A stretch of 64,000 nt of DNA from Bacteroidota bacterium (GTDB lineage Bacteria > Bacteroidota > Bacteroidia > Chitinophagales > BACL12): assembly GCA_016706865.1 (NCBI GenBank), contig JADJIS010000001.1, positions 496,001 through 560,000 on the forward strand. The letters run 5' to 3'. Positions within the stretch are counted from its first letter, which is position 1; each line of letters begins with the position of its first letter. The position numbers and the translations under genes were made by a program. Under the pieces are notes generated by a model. It was not told the origin of the DNA. It did no database searches and worked only from the letters and a program-made list of their open reading frames with translations. Shown piece by piece: positions 62,684 to 64,000 of the stretch.

Positions 62684-64000
62684 TTATATCCTTACGACAT
62701 TTTTTAATGCTACCATTGATGTTCCCCACTTTTCTACCCAATCATATGGAGCATAGGCGAATCCTATATCTCCAAAACATTTACCATGCGAATTTTTTAT
62801 TATAAAATATCCACCTCCTGCACCAGGCGCTATTTTAAGCTTTGCAGGAATATTTTTATTATCTACAAATCCAACTATTTCTACGCAGTGGCCCCCTGCA
62901 TCTTTGGAAGCTTTTTCGTCGTCGTTGAAAACAATAAATCCCTTCCCATCAGAATTGCTATGATTACCCGTTCTCCAGCTATCAACAACCGTAAAACAAT
63001 AAATCAGAGGTTGGTTTTGGCTAAGAAAAAATTTAGCTACAGATACTTCTGAATTCCAGATTGGGTCCCAAATTAATTGAAAATCTGTAAGTTTAAATCT
63101 AGAAGTTCCGGGAACATTCGTTTCATAAATACACACTTCTATTTCATCAACAATTTCAATAATATCTGTAACGAAATCGCAAACCCAACCACCAAATATT
63201 CCTAAAAATGGAATTCCCTCAATAAATTCGCATACTTCGTTCACCACCTCTTTAAATTCGGTTGTGGTTATCGTGTAACAGTGTTTATGTGCCTGGTGAT
63301 TGGTATTTGAACAAGCCAATCCATTATAATTATCGCAGGAATGGGTATATTTTCTTTGAACATCATCCTTAATTCTCGATAGTGAAGGATTATAATTCCA
63401 TGCATTTTCGAAGGGAAATACATACCCATTTACAATTTGAAATAACATGCTGATTGGTGGGAAATATCCATCTCCATAATAATCATCCCATGGATTCGGA
63501 TTCCAATCAAATTTTTGATTTTTATACAGATCCTGCTCGCTCAGATTTGTTTTTAAATTAAACTTACGTGAAATAAATGTTTCCATAGCAGCAACGGTAC
63601 CAAATGCGGTGCAAGTACCTCTATTATTTTGATTTTTAATTGAGGTGATATGAGGTTTCAACGACCAGCTGAAATTGGTTATCAATCCTTTTGGATTTGG
63701 TTGAGCGTCTTTACATTTTGAACTGTCAGTCTGATCAGTTTTTTCGCCTTCTCCAATCTCTGATCCAAAATTTAGTACTGGGCTCAATTCAGGGATTACA
63801 AGATCAAGTATACCCAATAATTGTGATGCAAGTTTAGCAGTTTGATCGAGAATTTCGTTGGCTGACATCTGGATAAGATCAGCTTGCGATAGCACCTTAA
63901 ACTTATTTTGCAGATGTTCTTTATTTATTATTATATAGTGTTCAAGGAATTCATACAACTTTATTGCCTGCAATTTATCTTCACGAATATGTTTGATATG
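62684..64000 (-). CDS. Papain-like (C1 family) cysteine peptidase, N-terminus beyond window
   Basis: About 439 residues are visible; the frame is open to the right edge and no ATG lies there, so the true start is outside. After about 105 residues of helical N-terminal region comes the C1 fold: IKNQNNRGTCTAFGTVAAMETF has the oxyanion Gln and catalytic Cys, GGHCVEIVGF the His, and FIIKNSHGKCFGDIGFAYAPYDW the Asn. An about 150-residue Cys-rich insert (for example CDNYNGLACSNTNHQAHKHC) separates part of the fold. It could be a secreted or cytosolic peptidase; the missing start hides any signal peptide. Confidence 0.85.
   Translation of the reverse strand, partial: HIKHIREDKLQAIKLYEFLEHYIIINKEHLQNKFKVLSQADLIQMSANEILDQTAKLASQLLGILDLVIPELSPVLNFGSEIGEGEKTDQTDSSKCKDAQPNPKGLITNFSWSLKPHITSIKNQNNRGTCTAFGTVAAMETFISRKFNLKTNLSEQDLYKNQKFDWNPNPWDDYYGDGYFPPISMLFQIVNGYVFPFENAWNYNPSLSRIKDDVQRKYTHSCDNYNGLACSNTNHQAHKHCYTITTTEFKEVVNEVCEFIEGIPFLGIFGGWVCDFVTDIIEIVDEIEVCIYETNVPGTSRFKLTDFQLIWDPIWNSEVSVAKFFLSQNQPLIYCFTVVDSWRTGNHSNSDGKGFIVFNDDEKASKDAGGHCVEIVGFVDNKNIPAKLKIAPGAGGGYFIIKNSHGKCFGDIGFAYAPYDWVEKWGTSMVALKNVVRI

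Noticed and set aside
1..64000. tRNA, rRNA, riboswitch, insertion sequence or prophage
   Set aside because: None was recognised by eye; a tRNAscan-SE, Infernal and ISfinder search would be needed to exclude small or diverged cases.

Overview
The window comes from an AT-rich Bacteroidota chromosome, probably of the Chitinophagia/Saprospiria/Sphingobacteriia side; the exact lineage cannot be fixed from the sequence. The evidence is four secreted proteins with type IX secretion (T9SS) C-terminal sorting domains, the phylum-typical block PorG-like/DUF6089 - uppS - bamA - two OmpH/Skp - murI, a bacillithiol gene (bshA), promoters of the Bacteroidota form TTTG-N19/20-TAnnTTTG, and GH3-serine hydrolase and mutL-rhomboid-rhomboid-nuclease arrangements.

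Layout. 1-1344: a nucleotidyltransferase (cut by the window edge) translationally coupled to a pentapeptide-repeat/two-TM ion-channel-like protein, with an integron attC-like fold upstream. 1602-5030: two T9SS cargo proteins, one a clan GH-A-like glycoside hydrolase. 5639-17157: a three-gene operon of outer-membrane barrel, 2596-residue TANFOR-like giant surface protein and fibronectin-type protein. 17722-21694: a leftward cluster of small stress-type genes (DinB, DUF1579, DinB, VOC, AHSA1) headed by an ArsR regulator with a clear operator/promoter. 21824-29213: a lipoprotein, metallo-beta-lactamase-fold hydrolase, DUF421, Mn-catalase, DUF72 and hypotheticals. 29247-33201: an AraC regulator with membrane sensor diverging from a GEVED/PKD/T9SS protein. 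33370-41074: the envelope biogenesis block. 41863-42520: an antitoxin/PIN-toxin pair inside a repeat-rich zone. 43134-45263: a LamG/Kelch T9SS protein. 45647-51315: housekeeping genes (nadK, CBS, hydrolase, glutamine amidotransferase, cvpA, yqeY, bshA). 51409-55132: small membrane proteins and a GH3-serine hydrolase fusion. 55346-59871: mutL, two rhomboids and a membrane-linked EEP hydrolase. 60340-62658: cysS and a methyltransferase. 62684-64000: a partial papain-like peptidase.

The most striking non-coding feature is that most gene-free gaps are filled with degenerate tandem repeats of many different motifs that nearly all share a 7-bp period, mixed with hairpin elements (a 64-bp perfect palindrome, a 36-bp hairpin present three times, an about 80-bp repeat family around the toxin-antitoxin genes). 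No tRNA, rRNA, CRISPR array, insertion sequence or prophage was recognised.

The best candidates for an undescribed system are the nucleotidyltransferase/pentapeptide-channel pair at the left edge and the TANFOR-like giant surface operon.
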